From NCBI GenBank assembly GCA_034437655.1, contig DAOTTU010000085.1:94527-158526 (forward strand): 64,000 nt of DNA, given 5' to 3'. The position numbers and the translations under genes were made by a program. The stretch comes from J027 sp034437655. Lineage in GTDB: Bacteria; Chloroflexota; Anaerolineae; Aggregatilineales; J027. Within the stretch, counting starts at the first letter, position 1. Each line of letters opens with the position of its first letter. Shown in pieces: positions 8,929 to 17,916 of this stretch. The notes under the pieces are model-generated. The model saw only the letters and a program-made list of their open reading frames with translations, was not told where the DNA came from and did not search any database.

Positions 8929-10512
8929 TTACTCACTACCCAGAATATATTCTAATACCATGCTATCTACGATTTGTTCTACCGGGGCGTGATCGTCATA
9001 AAAGATTATATCAGTTGGCTGGATCGTCACCAACGTCTGCTCGGCAGTTTGGAGTGCCACCGGCAGCATCGGATGCACATTGTCCGGCAAGGCTTGCCGA
9101 TTCGCCTGCAAATTTGCAGAAGTGGTTTCTTGCCGTGTCGCGACAAGGATCGTGTTTAATGACCCCGGCACGTCCATCGCATGTACCGCCGGGAACACCT
9201 GCCCCATCGTTGCCGCCATCGCATTGACCAGCCGCCGATCGTCAGGTGTACGCCCCACATTAATCACAACCACACCATCATCGGTTAATTGCGCTTCAAT
9301 TTCCTCAAAGAATTCGACCGTCGTCAAATGCCAGGGCACGTAGGGCACTCGGTATGCATCAATACCCACAACACTATAGGTTTCGTCGGTCTGATTAAAG
9401 CCATAACGCCCGTCTTGCACATAGGCGTTAAGGTTGGGCATGGTCATCCCAAGATATTCACGACTCGCTTCGACAATCCGTCCGTCGATTTCAAAACCGT
9501 CGATGGGAATGTCGCCATACACAGCCGTATATTGGTGGGCGATGGTGCCACCCGCCAAACCAATAATTGCAAGGCGCTCAACTTCATCAGGCGTGTATGG
9601 TGGCGCATTGAAATATGGCGCAACGAGAAAGTAGCTCCATGTGCGGCCATAATAAAGTTGCTCGGGGTGCCACTGTGAGTGATAGCCCTGCCCTTCATTG
9701 AGCAACAAATAGCGCATTCCATCATCGTCTTCGACAATCTGAATCAGGTTGTAGGCTGAATCGGTTTCATAGAGCAATTCCATGCCATCAGGCGCAGGGC
9801 GCAACGGCCCCTGGAGGACGAATACCGCCAGCCCAAATAATGCCCCCGGCATCCATAGTAAGCGCCAATCTAGCCGCCGTTCAGCCAGAAAATAGCCACC
9901 GAAACCAACAACTAACAATATCCCGCTAAAGAGCAAAAACGTGTAGGTCGTACCGACAGCCGGCGTAATGACCAGCACCGGCAAAAACGTGCCAACGATA
10001 CTACCCGTGGTACTCATCGCATAAATATTACCGCTCACTGTCCCGGCGTCGTCGGCATTGCGAAGCGCAAGGCGAATGGCAAAGGGTGACACCGTGCCCA
10101 GCAGCGTCACAGGGACGAAAAACAGCACCAATACACTGACAAATGATCCCAGTGCTAACCCGACGTCGGCATTGCTCAACTCACTGAAGTCACTGACAAC
10201 AGCGGCAACGGTGCGCAAAATGGGCCGCGCGATCAACGGTACTAACCCACACAAAAACGCCCCCCAGATGATGATCCGGTATAGCGTTGAAAAGTGCGGC
10301 GAACGGTCTGCCCAGCGCCCACCAACATAATAGCCGACGGTCAAATAGACGAGCATCAACCCGATAACGTTCGCCCAGACAAGGTTACTGGTGCCGTAGA
10401 TATTCCCCAGCAGCCGTGATGCTGTCAACTCAACAGCGAGGGTTGTCATCCCACTGAAAAAAACGGTGAGATAGAGATAATAGTGTTGTATCCGATAGTT
10501 TGATTGTGTCAT
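8929..10512 (-). CDS. Membrane protein fused to spermidine-synthase-like domain
   Basis: 527 residues. The N-terminal part of about 250 residues holds seven or more hydrophobic helices (for example LVWANVIGLMLVYLTVGYYV). The C-terminal part is a methyltransferase-like fold of the SpeE family, with the nucleotide-binding loop GLAGGTIAHQY, the acidic strand end DGFEIDGRIVEA, and the VVGIDAYR segment. Such fused proteins are common and rarely make polyamines; the substrate is unknown. The loop lacks the classic GGG pattern. It lies 17 bases after the DUF58 gene. Confidence 0.8.
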   Translation of the reverse strand: MTQSNYRIQHYYLYLTVFFSGMTTLAVELTASRLLGNIYGTSNLVWANVIGLMLVYLTVGYYVGGRWADRSPHFSTLYRIIIWGAFLCGLVPLIARPILRTVAAVVSDFSELSNADVGLALGSFVSVLVLFFVPVTLLGTVSPFAIRLALRNADDAGTVSGNIYAMSTTGSIVGTFLPVLVITPAVGTTYTFLLFSGILLVVGFGGYFLAERRLDWRLLWMPGALFGLAVFVLQGPLRPAPDGMELLYETDSAYNLIQIVEDDDGMRYLLLNEGQGYHSQWHPEQLYYGRTWSYFLVAPYFNAPPYTPDEVERLAIIGLAGGTIAHQYTAVYGDIPIDGFEIDGRIVEASREYLGMTMPNLNAYVQDGRYGFNQTDETYSVVGIDAYRVPYVPWHLTTVEFFEEIEAQLTDDGVVVINVGRTPDDRRLVNAMAATMGQVFPAVHAMDVPGSLNTILVATRQETTSANLQANRQALPDNVHPMLPVALQTAEQTLVTIQPTDIIFYDDHAPVEQIVDSMVLEYILGSE

Positions 10513-10529
10513 GAAAGGTTGCAGAATTC

Positions 10530-11819
10530 CTAGGACGTTGCACGTACAGGTTGAGCGCGATAGCTCAGGGTTGTACTCAGATCATCGTCATAATTGACCA
10601 CGTATACCATAATACCCGCCGAGAGGATTTGTTCCCGCAGCAACTCAATATTGACATCACCCCGTCCGAAACTCCCCGGGTTGACAAGCACAACCACCAC
10701 CGTTATACCGCGCTGACTTTCAGCATAGGCTTCAGCTAACCAGTCCGTCTGCGTGGTGGATGTCACAATGACGAGGGTTGTGCCCCGTGCAAGCTGGTGC
10801 TTTTCTAGCGAAAGCATTTGCTGCAACGTGTAATCAGACTCGCTGCTGGCAAGAGCAAGCACTTCCAGTACATCAATATACTGGCGGTCACCGCGATCTG
10901 GCGCAATATAGTTGCGTTGTGGAGTATAGCTGAGAAAACCTACCGTGCGCCCTTGATCAATGAAATAGCGCGTCAGGGACGAGGCAATCACAATGCCGTA
11001 TTCTTCGGTGCTAGGCGGCAAGCGTAAACGCGGATGGATGGCGTAGTCTGCGCCCCCCCATACCGACGGATAGCTGACGAGCGAACTCTGCGAGAGGTCA
11101 AGAAATATCCACACATCACCAAGCGGGTCAAGCTCGAACTCTTTGACCATCAATTTCGCCCGTCGCGCTGAGCTTTTCCAGTGGATGCGGTTGAGGCTGT
11201 CTCCGGGGGAATATTCACGCACCCCGGCGGCGTTGGGGGTTACCTCAAACGTACGCCGCCGCACCGCAGCCCCGCCAGACAACCTGCCAGAAGGCGCGAT
11301 GAACTCGTGAATGTCAACTGTCGGAGGATATACGAGAACGCTTGAAGTCGCGTTGATATGGCGCGGGAATTGGTAAAAGCCGAACGGGTCACCGCTTATT
11401 ACCGTAATCGGGCCAAGGTCAAATTGCCCACGTCGGACACAGGGAGTTTTGGTCTCCCATTGGTATTCAGGCCCGCGCCGCAGAAACGGAACAACATGGC
11501 TGGGGTTATGGTTTGGCAGTGTCGAGTGGTCATGCACTTCTAGCCACAACTTGGGGATAATTGATCTATTGCGCACAATGAAGCGCTCTTCAAAAGTATC
11601 ACCGACCTGCAAGCGCTTGAGGTACGTCCAGCGGCGCATACGGAGCCAATTGACGGTGGTCCATGAATAGAGAAGTGAAACACCAAGCGTGATCGCCAGC
11701 ACGTACGCGATCTGATAAAAGAACACACGCCCGGTCGGCAATGCGGCCAGCAGGCATACGATAATGAGTATGTAGATGATGTTGCGTCGGTAGATCATAA
11801 AACCGCTATTTTGCATCAC
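10530..11819 (-). CDS. DUF58 domain membrane-anchored protein
   Basis: 429 residues with two hydrophobic helices near the N-terminus (about 12-52), then the DUF58 region. Its hallmark is RIHWKSSARRAKLMVKEFE at 211-229, preceded by GVREYSPGDSLN, and a von-Willebrand-A-like C-terminal fold follows. DUF58 proteins are regular partners of MoxR AAA ATPases, and moxR lies just upstream (21-base gap). The start is uncertain: GTG 11819, ATG 11816 or ATG 11798 are all possible. The transglutaminase-like gene that often completes this set is absent. Confidence 0.87.
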   Translation of the reverse strand: MMQNSGFMIYRRNIIYILIIVCLLAALPTGRVFFYQIAYVLAITLGVSLLYSWTTVNWLRMRRWTYLKRLQVGDTFEERFIVRNRSIIPKLWLEVHDHSTLPNHNPSHVVPFLRRGPEYQWETKTPCVRRGQFDLGPITVISGDPFGFYQFPRHINATSSVLVYPPTVDIHEFIAPSGRLSGGAAVRRRTFEVTPNAAGVREYSPGDSLNRIHWKSSARRAKLMVKEFELDPLGDVWIFLDLSQSSLVSYPSVWGGADYAIHPRLRLPPSTEEYGIVIASSLTRYFIDQGRTVGFLSYTPQRNYIAPDRGDRQYIDVLEVLALASSESDYTLQQMLSLEKHQLARGTTLVIVTSTTQTDWLAEAYAESQRGITVVVVLVNPGSFGRGDVNIELLREQILSAGIMVYVVNYDDDLSTTLSYRAQPVRATS

Positions 11820-11840
11820 TGCTGCTCAAGACATCTGTGG

Positions 11841-12806
11841 CTATTGTTGCGCAAAACGTTGCCCGACGGTGGCACCGGGAATTTGCGTTGTGTTGAGGAT
11901 ATAGCGGACGACGGTTTCAGTGGTGATGTCTTTAGCACGGGCGGTTGGGCCCAAAATAATGCGATGCGCGAGAACGGCTTCAGCCAGTGCTTTAATGTCA
12001 TCAGGCACCGCATAATCACGGCCATTGATCGCTGCAAAAGCCTGCGTAATCCGGAACAGCGCGAGGGCCCCACGTGGACTGCTCCCCAGATACACATCCG
12101 GGTGCTGACGAGTTGCAGTAACGATGTTGACGATATATTCTTTCAATTCTGAGCTTACATAAACATCCCGCACGGCCACCTGTGCCTGCAACAATTCTTC
12201 AGTGGAAACCAATTGCCGAATGTCTTCAAGCGGATGGCGGTATTGTTGTGAGTCCAGCATCGCGACTTCTTCCTGCGGCGAGGGATACCCCAGACGAATG
12301 CGCACAATAAAACGGTCGAGTTGCGCTTCTGGAAGTGGGAAAGTTCCTTCATATTCAATCGGATTTTGTGTGGCAATGACGAGGAATGGTTCGCGCATAG
12401 GGTATGTCACGCCGTCAACCGTAACCTGGCGCTCTTCCATCGCTTCAAGCAACGCGGACTGTGTTTTAGGTGTCGCGCGATTGATTTCGTCCGTCAGCAC
12501 AATTTGCGCATGGATAGGCCCGGGACGAAATTCAAATTCATTCGTCTGCTGGTTAAAAATAGATACCCCGGTGACGTCAGAAGGCAACATATCTGGCGTA
12601 AATTGCAAGCGCTTGAACGATGCGCCAATAGAACGTGCCAGCGCCTTAGCCATCATCGTCTTGCCGACGCCGGGCACATCTTCAAGCAAAATATGCCCCT
12701 GACACAATAAACCCAGCACAACCTGCCGAATCTCGCGCCGTTTCCCGATCAATACCCGCGCCACATTATCCGCCAGGCGGTCTGCTACAGCTTGAATATT
12801 TGACAT
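11841..12806 (-). CDS. MoxR-family AAA ATPase
   Basis: 321-residue AAA+ ATPase of the MoxR clade, thought to act as a chaperone that matures or regulates partner complexes. Walker A is GVGKT at 46-50, Walker B is IVLTDEINR at 102-110, and sensor 1 is in IATQNPIEYEGTFPLPEAQ. The C-terminal lid contains SSPRGALAL. It sits between gatC and DUF58 and is most likely cotranscribed with both. Confidence 0.93.
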   Translation of the reverse strand: MSNIQAVADRLADNVARVLIGKRREIRQVVLGLLCQGHILLEDVPGVGKTMMAKALARSIGASFKRLQFTPDMLPSDVTGVSIFNQQTNEFEFRPGPIHAQIVLTDEINRATPKTQSALLEAMEERQVTVDGVTYPMREPFLVIATQNPIEYEGTFPLPEAQLDRFIVRIRLGYPSPQEEVAMLDSQQYRHPLEDIRQLVSTEELLQAQVAVRDVYVSSELKEYIVNIVTATRQHPDVYLGSSPRGALALFRITQAFAAINGRDYAVPDDIKALAEAVLAHRIILGPTARAKDITTETVVRYILNTTQIPGATVGQRFAQQ

Positions 12807-12853
12807 CCGTTTGTCGTCCTTCGGTGTTTGGTCAATAGGTTCGTCAGACTTAT

Positions 12854-13141
12854 CTAGTCAAGAATCGCCCGAACGCGGAACTGCCCGACTTCAGCGTCTG
12901 GCGCATTTCGGAGTAAGGTCTCACGGTCAAGCGTCGGCCGTGGTTCATCTTCAGCCAGCACACTTTCTTGGGGAATAACCGAAGCAGTCGGCGGAATCTG
13001 ATCAGTATCCAATTGGTTTAGTTGCTGTGCGTAATCCAGAATAGATGAGAGTTGCTCAGCATAGGCTTCAATTTCGCTGTCGTCCAGGTGGAGCTTGGCC
13101 AACTCTGCGATGTGCAAAACTTCTTCTCGACTTAATGCCAT
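12854..13141 (-). CDS. gatC: Asp-tRNA(Asn)/Glu-tRNA(Gln) amidotransferase subunit C
   Basis: Small 95-residue subunit that holds GatA and GatB together in the enzyme that amidates Asp-tRNA(Asn) or Glu-tRNA(Gln). The N-terminal helix pattern LSREEVLHIAELAKLHL and the C-terminal LLRNAPDAEVGQFRVRAIL are typical. AAGGAG lies 7 bases before the ATG. gatA and gatB are not adjacent. Together with the non-discriminating AspRS at 30996, it supports an indirect route to Asn-tRNA. It is the first gene of a long array through moxR to selB. Confidence 0.94.
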   Translation of the reverse strand: MALSREEVLHIAELAKLHLDDSEIEAYAEQLSSILDYAQQLNQLDTDQIPPTASVIPQESVLAEDEPRPTLDRETLLRNAPDAEVGQFRVRAILD

Positions 13142-13351
13142 TTTTTTGCTCCTTACATCCGCACTATCTTACCATATCGCACCACGCCGCCACTGATTTT
13201 AATGTACAAAACATTGACGACCACCCTACGTTTACTACGTTTCATGGCACGCAAACGTCTGTACGGGTTTAAATGTTGCATAGAGTCAGACAGTGATATG
13301 TTACCATCAATGCAATGTAACTTGACAATTTTTATCAGCCAGCGAGGTTAA

Positions 13352-15364
13352 ATGGTGGGACAACCACGCCCTGATCTTGAGCAGCTATTTCATGAAGCCT
13401 ATCGCCAATCTGAAGCGGGGCAGGAACTTGCCGCTCGCGGATTATTACAGCAAATTCTGGCACAAAACCCAAATCATGTTGAAGCATTGGTGTTGCTGGG
13501 CTATTTGTCGCCCCCCACAGAAGCCCGTGACTACCTTGAACGTGCCCTGTATCTTGATCCGTATCATGTCCAGGCCCAACGCGGGCTACTTGAGTTGGAC
13601 GCGGAAGAACAACGCCGCATGACGGGTATTTTTGTCCTGCTGATACCGTTAGCAGTCATTGTGATGGGTGCGATTGCGTTTCTCGGTATCAACCTTTTCG
13701 ATGATCGCAACGAAGACGCCACACCGACGACTGATAACCTCGTCCTTGTCGCAACCGCCACCCCCACCACAACATCTACCATTACCCCACTCCCAACGAA
13801 CACCGCAACCTCAACCGCAACACCTTCTAACACGCCTACTGCCAGCAATACACCAATCGACCTTCCGACATCACCATTTCGCACTGCAACGCCAGAAATT
13901 GACCTGTTCAATACGCCTGTGCAATTCGTTCCTGCCACCCCAACACTCGCACCGACATTGACGCAGGTCGCGCAAGAACCACCAACGGCAACACCATCAC
14001 AGACACAGACTTCAACACTGACACCAACGCCAACAGTAACCAGTTCACCAACGGGCAGTCTAACCCCAACGATAACTGCTACCAGCAGCGCAACTGGTTC
14101 ACTCACAACAACGGTCACTGCCTCGCCAAGCCTCATACCATCCCCAACTGCATCGACATCAGCCACGGTAACGCATACACCGACACCATCCATAACGGGT
14201 ACAACAACGCTCACGGTGACCACAACGCCAGGCCCTTCGCCAACGATTACCATCACTGGCAGCCCCACAGCAACGATCACGCCGACGGCCAGCCCAAGTA
14301 CCAGCGCCACCGTTTCGCCTACACCAACCCCCAGCCCAACCATCACACCAACGGTTTCAACTACACCATCACCAGAGGGCTCAGCAACGCCAACTCCCAG
14401 CCCAACTAATAGTCCCTCACCACCCCTGACCGAAACTTATACAGTAACCCCAAGCCCGACATTAACTCCGCTCAGTAGTGCTTCCCCGACCGTATCAATA
14501 ACGCCTGGTCCCAGTAGCACGTTGTCGCTGACACCGACAGCAAGTTCGACCAGCACACAGACAATCACAGCGAGCGCTACACCATCAGCGACATCATCCC
14601 CCACAATGACGTCAACACCAACGATCACCAGCAGCCCAAGCCCAACGCCTTCTCTGACGCTTACAAATACAGCCACCACGACCGCCACAAGCACGGTCAC
14701 AGCAACGGCGACCTTTACCGCCTCACCATCGAATACGCCCACCCTGACAGCTAGCCCGTCAAATACCAACACGCTGACGCTGACGCCAACCCCAACATTA
14801 ACGCCCTCATTTACCCCGACGTTGACAGCAACAAATACATTGACGCGCACCCCAACAGCGACGTCTTCACCAACGTCAACATTCACTCCACTACCCACCG
14901 CAACACCACTACCGACTGCCACCCCCACTCAAAGTGGCCCCGACTATGTTGTGCTGGACAACAGTGGCGAAATGCTGGCACTCATCAATGCAGAGCGTTG
15001 TAATAATGGCTTGCCACCCCTTGCGCTCAACGGCGCGTTAAATTCAGCGGCGACGCAGCACAGCATCGACATGGCATTGCGTGATGTCGTGACCAATGCG
15101 GCGTCAGATGGCTCGACAGTTGAGCAACGGATGCAGGCAGCAGGTTATCGTCCGGTGGCGCTCGCCGGGCAAAATGTCTGGGGCGGCGTGGCAGATGCAG
15201 GCAGCGCGTTTGGGGGCATATTGGGGGCCAACTCTGCCAATATTCTCAACCCGGACCTACGCGACCTGGGTGTTGGGCATGTTCGTCGTGATGGCACGGC
15301 GAATGTGCATTTCTGGACACTGGTCTTTGGTAGCACCGGGAGCCCACCGGGAACCTGTCCATAA
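13352..15364 (+). CDS. TPR - membrane helix - T/S/P-rich linker - CAP domain protein
   Basis: 670 residues in four parts. Residues 1-85 are a cytoplasmic TPR-like module (LLQQILAQNPNHVEALVLL). One membrane helix spans 91-116. About 124-527 is an almost pure Thr/Ser/Pro linker, likely extended and possibly glycosylated. Residues 528-670 are a CAP/SCP (PR-1-like) domain with LINAERCNNGLPPL, QHSIDMAL and GQNVWGG. CAP domains act outside cells, often on the wall or in protein binding; the role here is unknown. AGGTTAA precedes the ATG. It is divergent from gatC. Confidence 0.88.
   Translation: MVGQPRPDLEQLFHEAYRQSEAGQELAARGLLQQILAQNPNHVEALVLLGYLSPPTEARDYLERALYLDPYHVQAQRGLLELDAEEQRRMTGIFVLLIPLAVIVMGAIAFLGINLFDDRNEDATPTTDNLVLVATATPTTTSTITPLPTNTATSTATPSNTPTASNTPIDLPTSPFRTATPEIDLFNTPVQFVPATPTLAPTLTQVAQEPPTATPSQTQTSTLTPTPTVTSSPTGSLTPTITATSSATGSLTTTVTASPSLIPSPTASTSATVTHTPTPSITGTTTLTVTTTPGPSPTITITGSPTATITPTASPSTSATVSPTPTPSPTITPTVSTTPSPEGSATPTPSPTNSPSPPLTETYTVTPSPTLTPLSSASPTVSITPGPSSTLSLTPTASSTSTQTITASATPSATSSPTMTSTPTITSSPSPTPSLTLTNTATTTATSTVTATATFTASPSNTPTLTASPSNTNTLTLTPTPTLTPSFTPTLTATNTLTRTPTATSSPTSTFTPLPTATPLPTATPTQSGPDYVVLDNSGEMLALINAERCNNGLPPLALNGALNSAATQHSIDMALRDVVTNAASDGSTVEQRMQAAGYRPVALAGQNVWGGVADAGSAFGGILGANSANILNPDLRDLGVGHVRRDGTANVHFWTLVFGSTGSPPGTCP
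13721..14932 (+). repeat. Low-complexity DNA coding a T/S/P-rich linker of about 404 residues
   Basis: The stretch is dominated by ACN, CCN and TCN/AGC codons giving endless short motifs such as TPTPTVTSSPT and TATSTVTATAT. Units are irregular in length, so it is degenerate low complexity rather than a perfect tandem array. It opens long false reading frames on the other strand. Such DNA may change length by slippage. Confidence 0.9.
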
Positions 15365-15406
15365 ACCAACATACCGCCGCAGCGCTGGTATTGCACTTTG
15401 TGGGTG

Positions 15407-15415
15407 TGATACAAT
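15407..15415 (+). promoter_or_regulatory. Possible extended -10 element before murJ
   Basis: TGATACAAT (TG-A-TACAAT) lies 12 bases before the first murJ start codon. No good -35 is seen 17 bases upstream, and the spacing to the start is very short, so this is tentative. Confidence 0.3.
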
Positions 15416-15424
15416 TCGGCGCTT

Positions 15425-17104
15425 GTGATGAATGAAAGTGTGGAGTATTCAGCGTTGGAACAAGAGACCGTCAGCACTACTTCGGTCGAGGGTGCCGCTG
15501 TTGAGGCTGCTACCGCGCAAGCCGAAAATGTCGGCGACACACATGCCGGGGTGGCCCGTGCAAGTGGGATCATTGCACTGGGCAATATCTCAAGTCGTAT
15601 ACTCGGCCTGGCGCGTGAAACTATCCTTTCAAATATCTTTGGACCCAGCGCCGCGACTGACGCTTTTAAGCTGGCGGTAATTGTTCCTAAGAGCTTATAT
15701 GACCTCCTCATTGGCGGCCATGTCAATTCAGCATTAATTCCGGTTATGAGTGACTACGCGAATCGTGAGGATCGCACTGAACTCTGGGAATTGGTCAATG
15801 CACTGCTGGGAATTATCGTCATTATCTTGCTGGGGTTAGTACTCCTCATCGTGTTGAGTGCCGACGCCTTGATTGAACTCTCCGCTGGTGGTGAACGCCC
15901 GCCCGAAACTCTGAACGAAGCCACAACCCTGCTACGTATCACCGCACCTGCATTGCTATTCTTAAGCCTATTCGCCATTCTTTCGGGTCTGCTCTACGCT
16001 TTGAAACGCTTTACGTTGCCAGCCTTTGGGGCATCAGTCTTCAATCTGGTTATTGTGATCGTCACTCTCTTATTTGCCGATGACATCGGCATCACAGCGG
16101 CGGCGGTTGGGTGGTTACTGGGTGCCATCATTCAGGTGGCTGTGCAGCTTCCACAATTACGTGACGCCCGCATCTGGCCACAGTTTCGCGGTGCCTTAAA
16201 GCATCCCGGCGTCCGCACCATTGGCATACTATACATTCCTGTGATGGCGTCACTGGCGCTAGACGTGCTGGTGAACCGTTTTTTTAGCTATAGCCTCGCC
16301 TTCCGCACCGGGGAAAGCAACCTCAGTTATATGGATTGGGCCACCACCTTGATCCAATTTCCGCATGGGCTGGTGGCAACGGCGATTTCGGTAGCGGTGC
16401 TCCCTACCCTCTCGCGGCAAGCGGCCAGCACGGCAAGCTCAGCAGTGCAGGCGTATAAAGACACGCTCAGTTTCGGGTTGCGCCTCGCCTCTGTGCTGAT
16501 TATTCCCGCTACTATTGGCATGTTTGTGCTTGCCACCCCTGTTGTCGCACTGATCTTTGAGCATGGTGCGTTTAATGCAGACGATACCGTTGAAACCGCA
16601 ACCGCTCTGCGTCTCTATCTGATTGGACTACCCTTCGCAACGATTGACTTACTGCTGGTGTTTGCCTTCTATGCCCGGCAAGACACCCTCACCCCTGCAT
16701 TAATCGGTCTGGTGACGCTTATCGCCTATATGGTCGTCGCGCTGCTGCTGTTGCCAACGGTAGGCTACCTCAGCTTGATGATCGCAGACTCCACGAAACA
16801 TATTTTGCATAGCAGCATTTCGGCGGTCATCCTGTGGCAGCGCATTGGTGGGTTAAACGGGCAACGGCTGGTTGGCACTGTTCTGCGCACACTGGCAGCC
16901 GCAAGTGTGATGGGTGGCATCACCTATGCTATTTCCATACCCCTAGCAGATTTTACGGTAGCATATGGCTTGCTGGGTGAAATTGTGCTGGTGGGGGGTG
17001 CAGCGGCGGGTGGCGCATTAGTTTTCTTGATTGTTGGGTACGGACTCCAATTACAGGAACTGCGCTGGATGGTACAGTTTGTCCGCGAGAGAATCAGAAA
17101 ATAG
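15425..17104 (+). CDS. murJ: Lipid II flippase MurJ (MviN family)
   Basis: Integral membrane protein of the MOP/MVF superfamily that moves lipid II across the membrane for peptidoglycan synthesis. The 559 residues begin with a hydrophilic N-tail of about 45 residues, then the family-typical SGIIALGNISSRILGLARE and up to 14 membrane helices. Conserved segments include LSRQAAS and EHGAFNADDT. Start is GTG 15425 or ATG 15428; no strong ribosome site decides. It follows the CAP protein by 60 bases and converges with the SDR gene. Confidence 0.92.
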   Translation: MMNESVEYSALEQETVSTTSVEGAAVEAATAQAENVGDTHAGVARASGIIALGNISSRILGLARETILSNIFGPSAATDAFKLAVIVPKSLYDLLIGGHVNSALIPVMSDYANREDRTELWELVNALLGIIVIILLGLVLLIVLSADALIELSAGGERPPETLNEATTLLRITAPALLFLSLFAILSGLLYALKRFTLPAFGASVFNLVIVIVTLLFADDIGITAAAVGWLLGAIIQVAVQLPQLRDARIWPQFRGALKHPGVRTIGILYIPVMASLALDVLVNRFFSYSLAFRTGESNLSYMDWATTLIQFPHGLVATAISVAVLPTLSRQAASTASSAVQAYKDTLSFGLRLASVLIIPATIGMFVLATPVVALIFEHGAFNADDTVETATALRLYLIGLPFATIDLLLVFAFYARQDTLTPALIGLVTLIAYMVVALLLLPTVGYLSLMIADSTKHILHSSISAVILWQRIGGLNGQRLVGTVLRTLAAASVMGGITYAISIPLADFTVAYGLLGEIVLVGGAAAGGALVFLIVGYGLQLQELRWMVQFVRERIRK

Positions 17105-17148
17105 CAACCCCTGTGCCCGATCACTATGTGGTTGATTCCAGGTGCGGA

Positions 17149-17904
17149 TCAATCACTCGCGACCAGAATCGAGCCACCATCCACGCCGAGAACTTCGCCT
17201 GTAATAAAGTCATTCGTTGCCAGGAAAACAGCGGCGCGGGCGACATCTTCTGGTTCCCCGATGCGGCCAAGGGGCAAGCGGTCATTGTAGAAAGACCAGT
17301 CTTCGCGAGTGCGGCCGGGGGGTGGCAAGATAGGCCCGGGCGCAATCCCATTCACACGAATATTATGTTCACCCAACGCTACCGCCGAGACCTGTGTCAG
17401 CATAATCAGGCCAGCTTTGGAAACCCCATGCGCAGCCCGCTTCGGCCACGGACGTCGCCCACCGTTATCGGTAATATTGACAATCGCACCGCCGTTTTCG
17501 TTCTGCATCATTAGTTTGGCAGCACGTTGGGTGGCGAGAAATGGCGCAGTCAGATTGATGCTCATGGAGCGGTTCCAATCCTCCAGTGTGATATCGAGGA
17601 AGTCCTGCTGGTCGAAGATTGCGGCGCTGTTGACCAGTACATCTAGTCGGCCGAAAGTCGCTTCTATGTCAGCAAAAAGCGCGTCCAGTTCGCCCGGGTT
17701 AGAGACATCCGCCTTACACACCAGCGTTTCGCAGCCGAGGTCGCGAGCTTCCTTAGCCGTTGCAGCGGCTTCGTCATCGCTGCTATGGTGATGCACCACC
17801 ACCTTTGCACCATGCCGCGCAAATTCAAGCAAAATCGCTTTGCCAACCCGCCGCGCACTGCCGGTGACCAGCACAACTTTGTCCTTTAAATCAACGTATC
17901 CCAT
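17149..17904 (-). CDS. SDR-family oxidoreductase with Tyr-to-His change in the active site
   Basis: 251-residue short-chain dehydrogenase/reductase. The NAD(P) loop is TGSARRVGKAI near the N-terminus, followed by NSAAIF and the C-terminal GEVLGVDGGS. The arginine-containing cofactor loop and overall look resemble FolM/pteridine-reductase-type SDRs. The YxxxK catalytic motif reads H-G-V-S-K (His codon 17428-17430), so the usual proton-donating tyrosine is absent while the lysine is kept. Activity may be altered or lost. It lies 12 bases after the proline dehydrogenase gene, last in that run. Confidence 0.85.
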   Translation of the reverse strand: MGYVDLKDKVVLVTGSARRVGKAILLEFARHGAKVVVHHHSSDDEAAATAKEARDLGCETLVCKADVSNPGELDALFADIEATFGRLDVLVNSAAIFDQQDFLDITLEDWNRSMSINLTAPFLATQRAAKLMMQNENGGAIVNITDNGGRRPWPKRAAHGVSKAGLIMLTQVSAVALGEHNIRVNGIAPGPILPPPGRTREDWSFYNDRLPLGRIGEPEDVARAAVFLATNDFITGEVLGVDGGSILVASD

Positions 17905-17916
17905 AGAAATCCTTGC

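Noticed and set aside
13564..14928. Two long minus-strand frames (Val/Gly-rich) opposite the CAP protein
   Set aside because: They arise from the repetitive ACN/CCN codons of the linker read backwards; no ribosome site, and composition mirrors the repeat.
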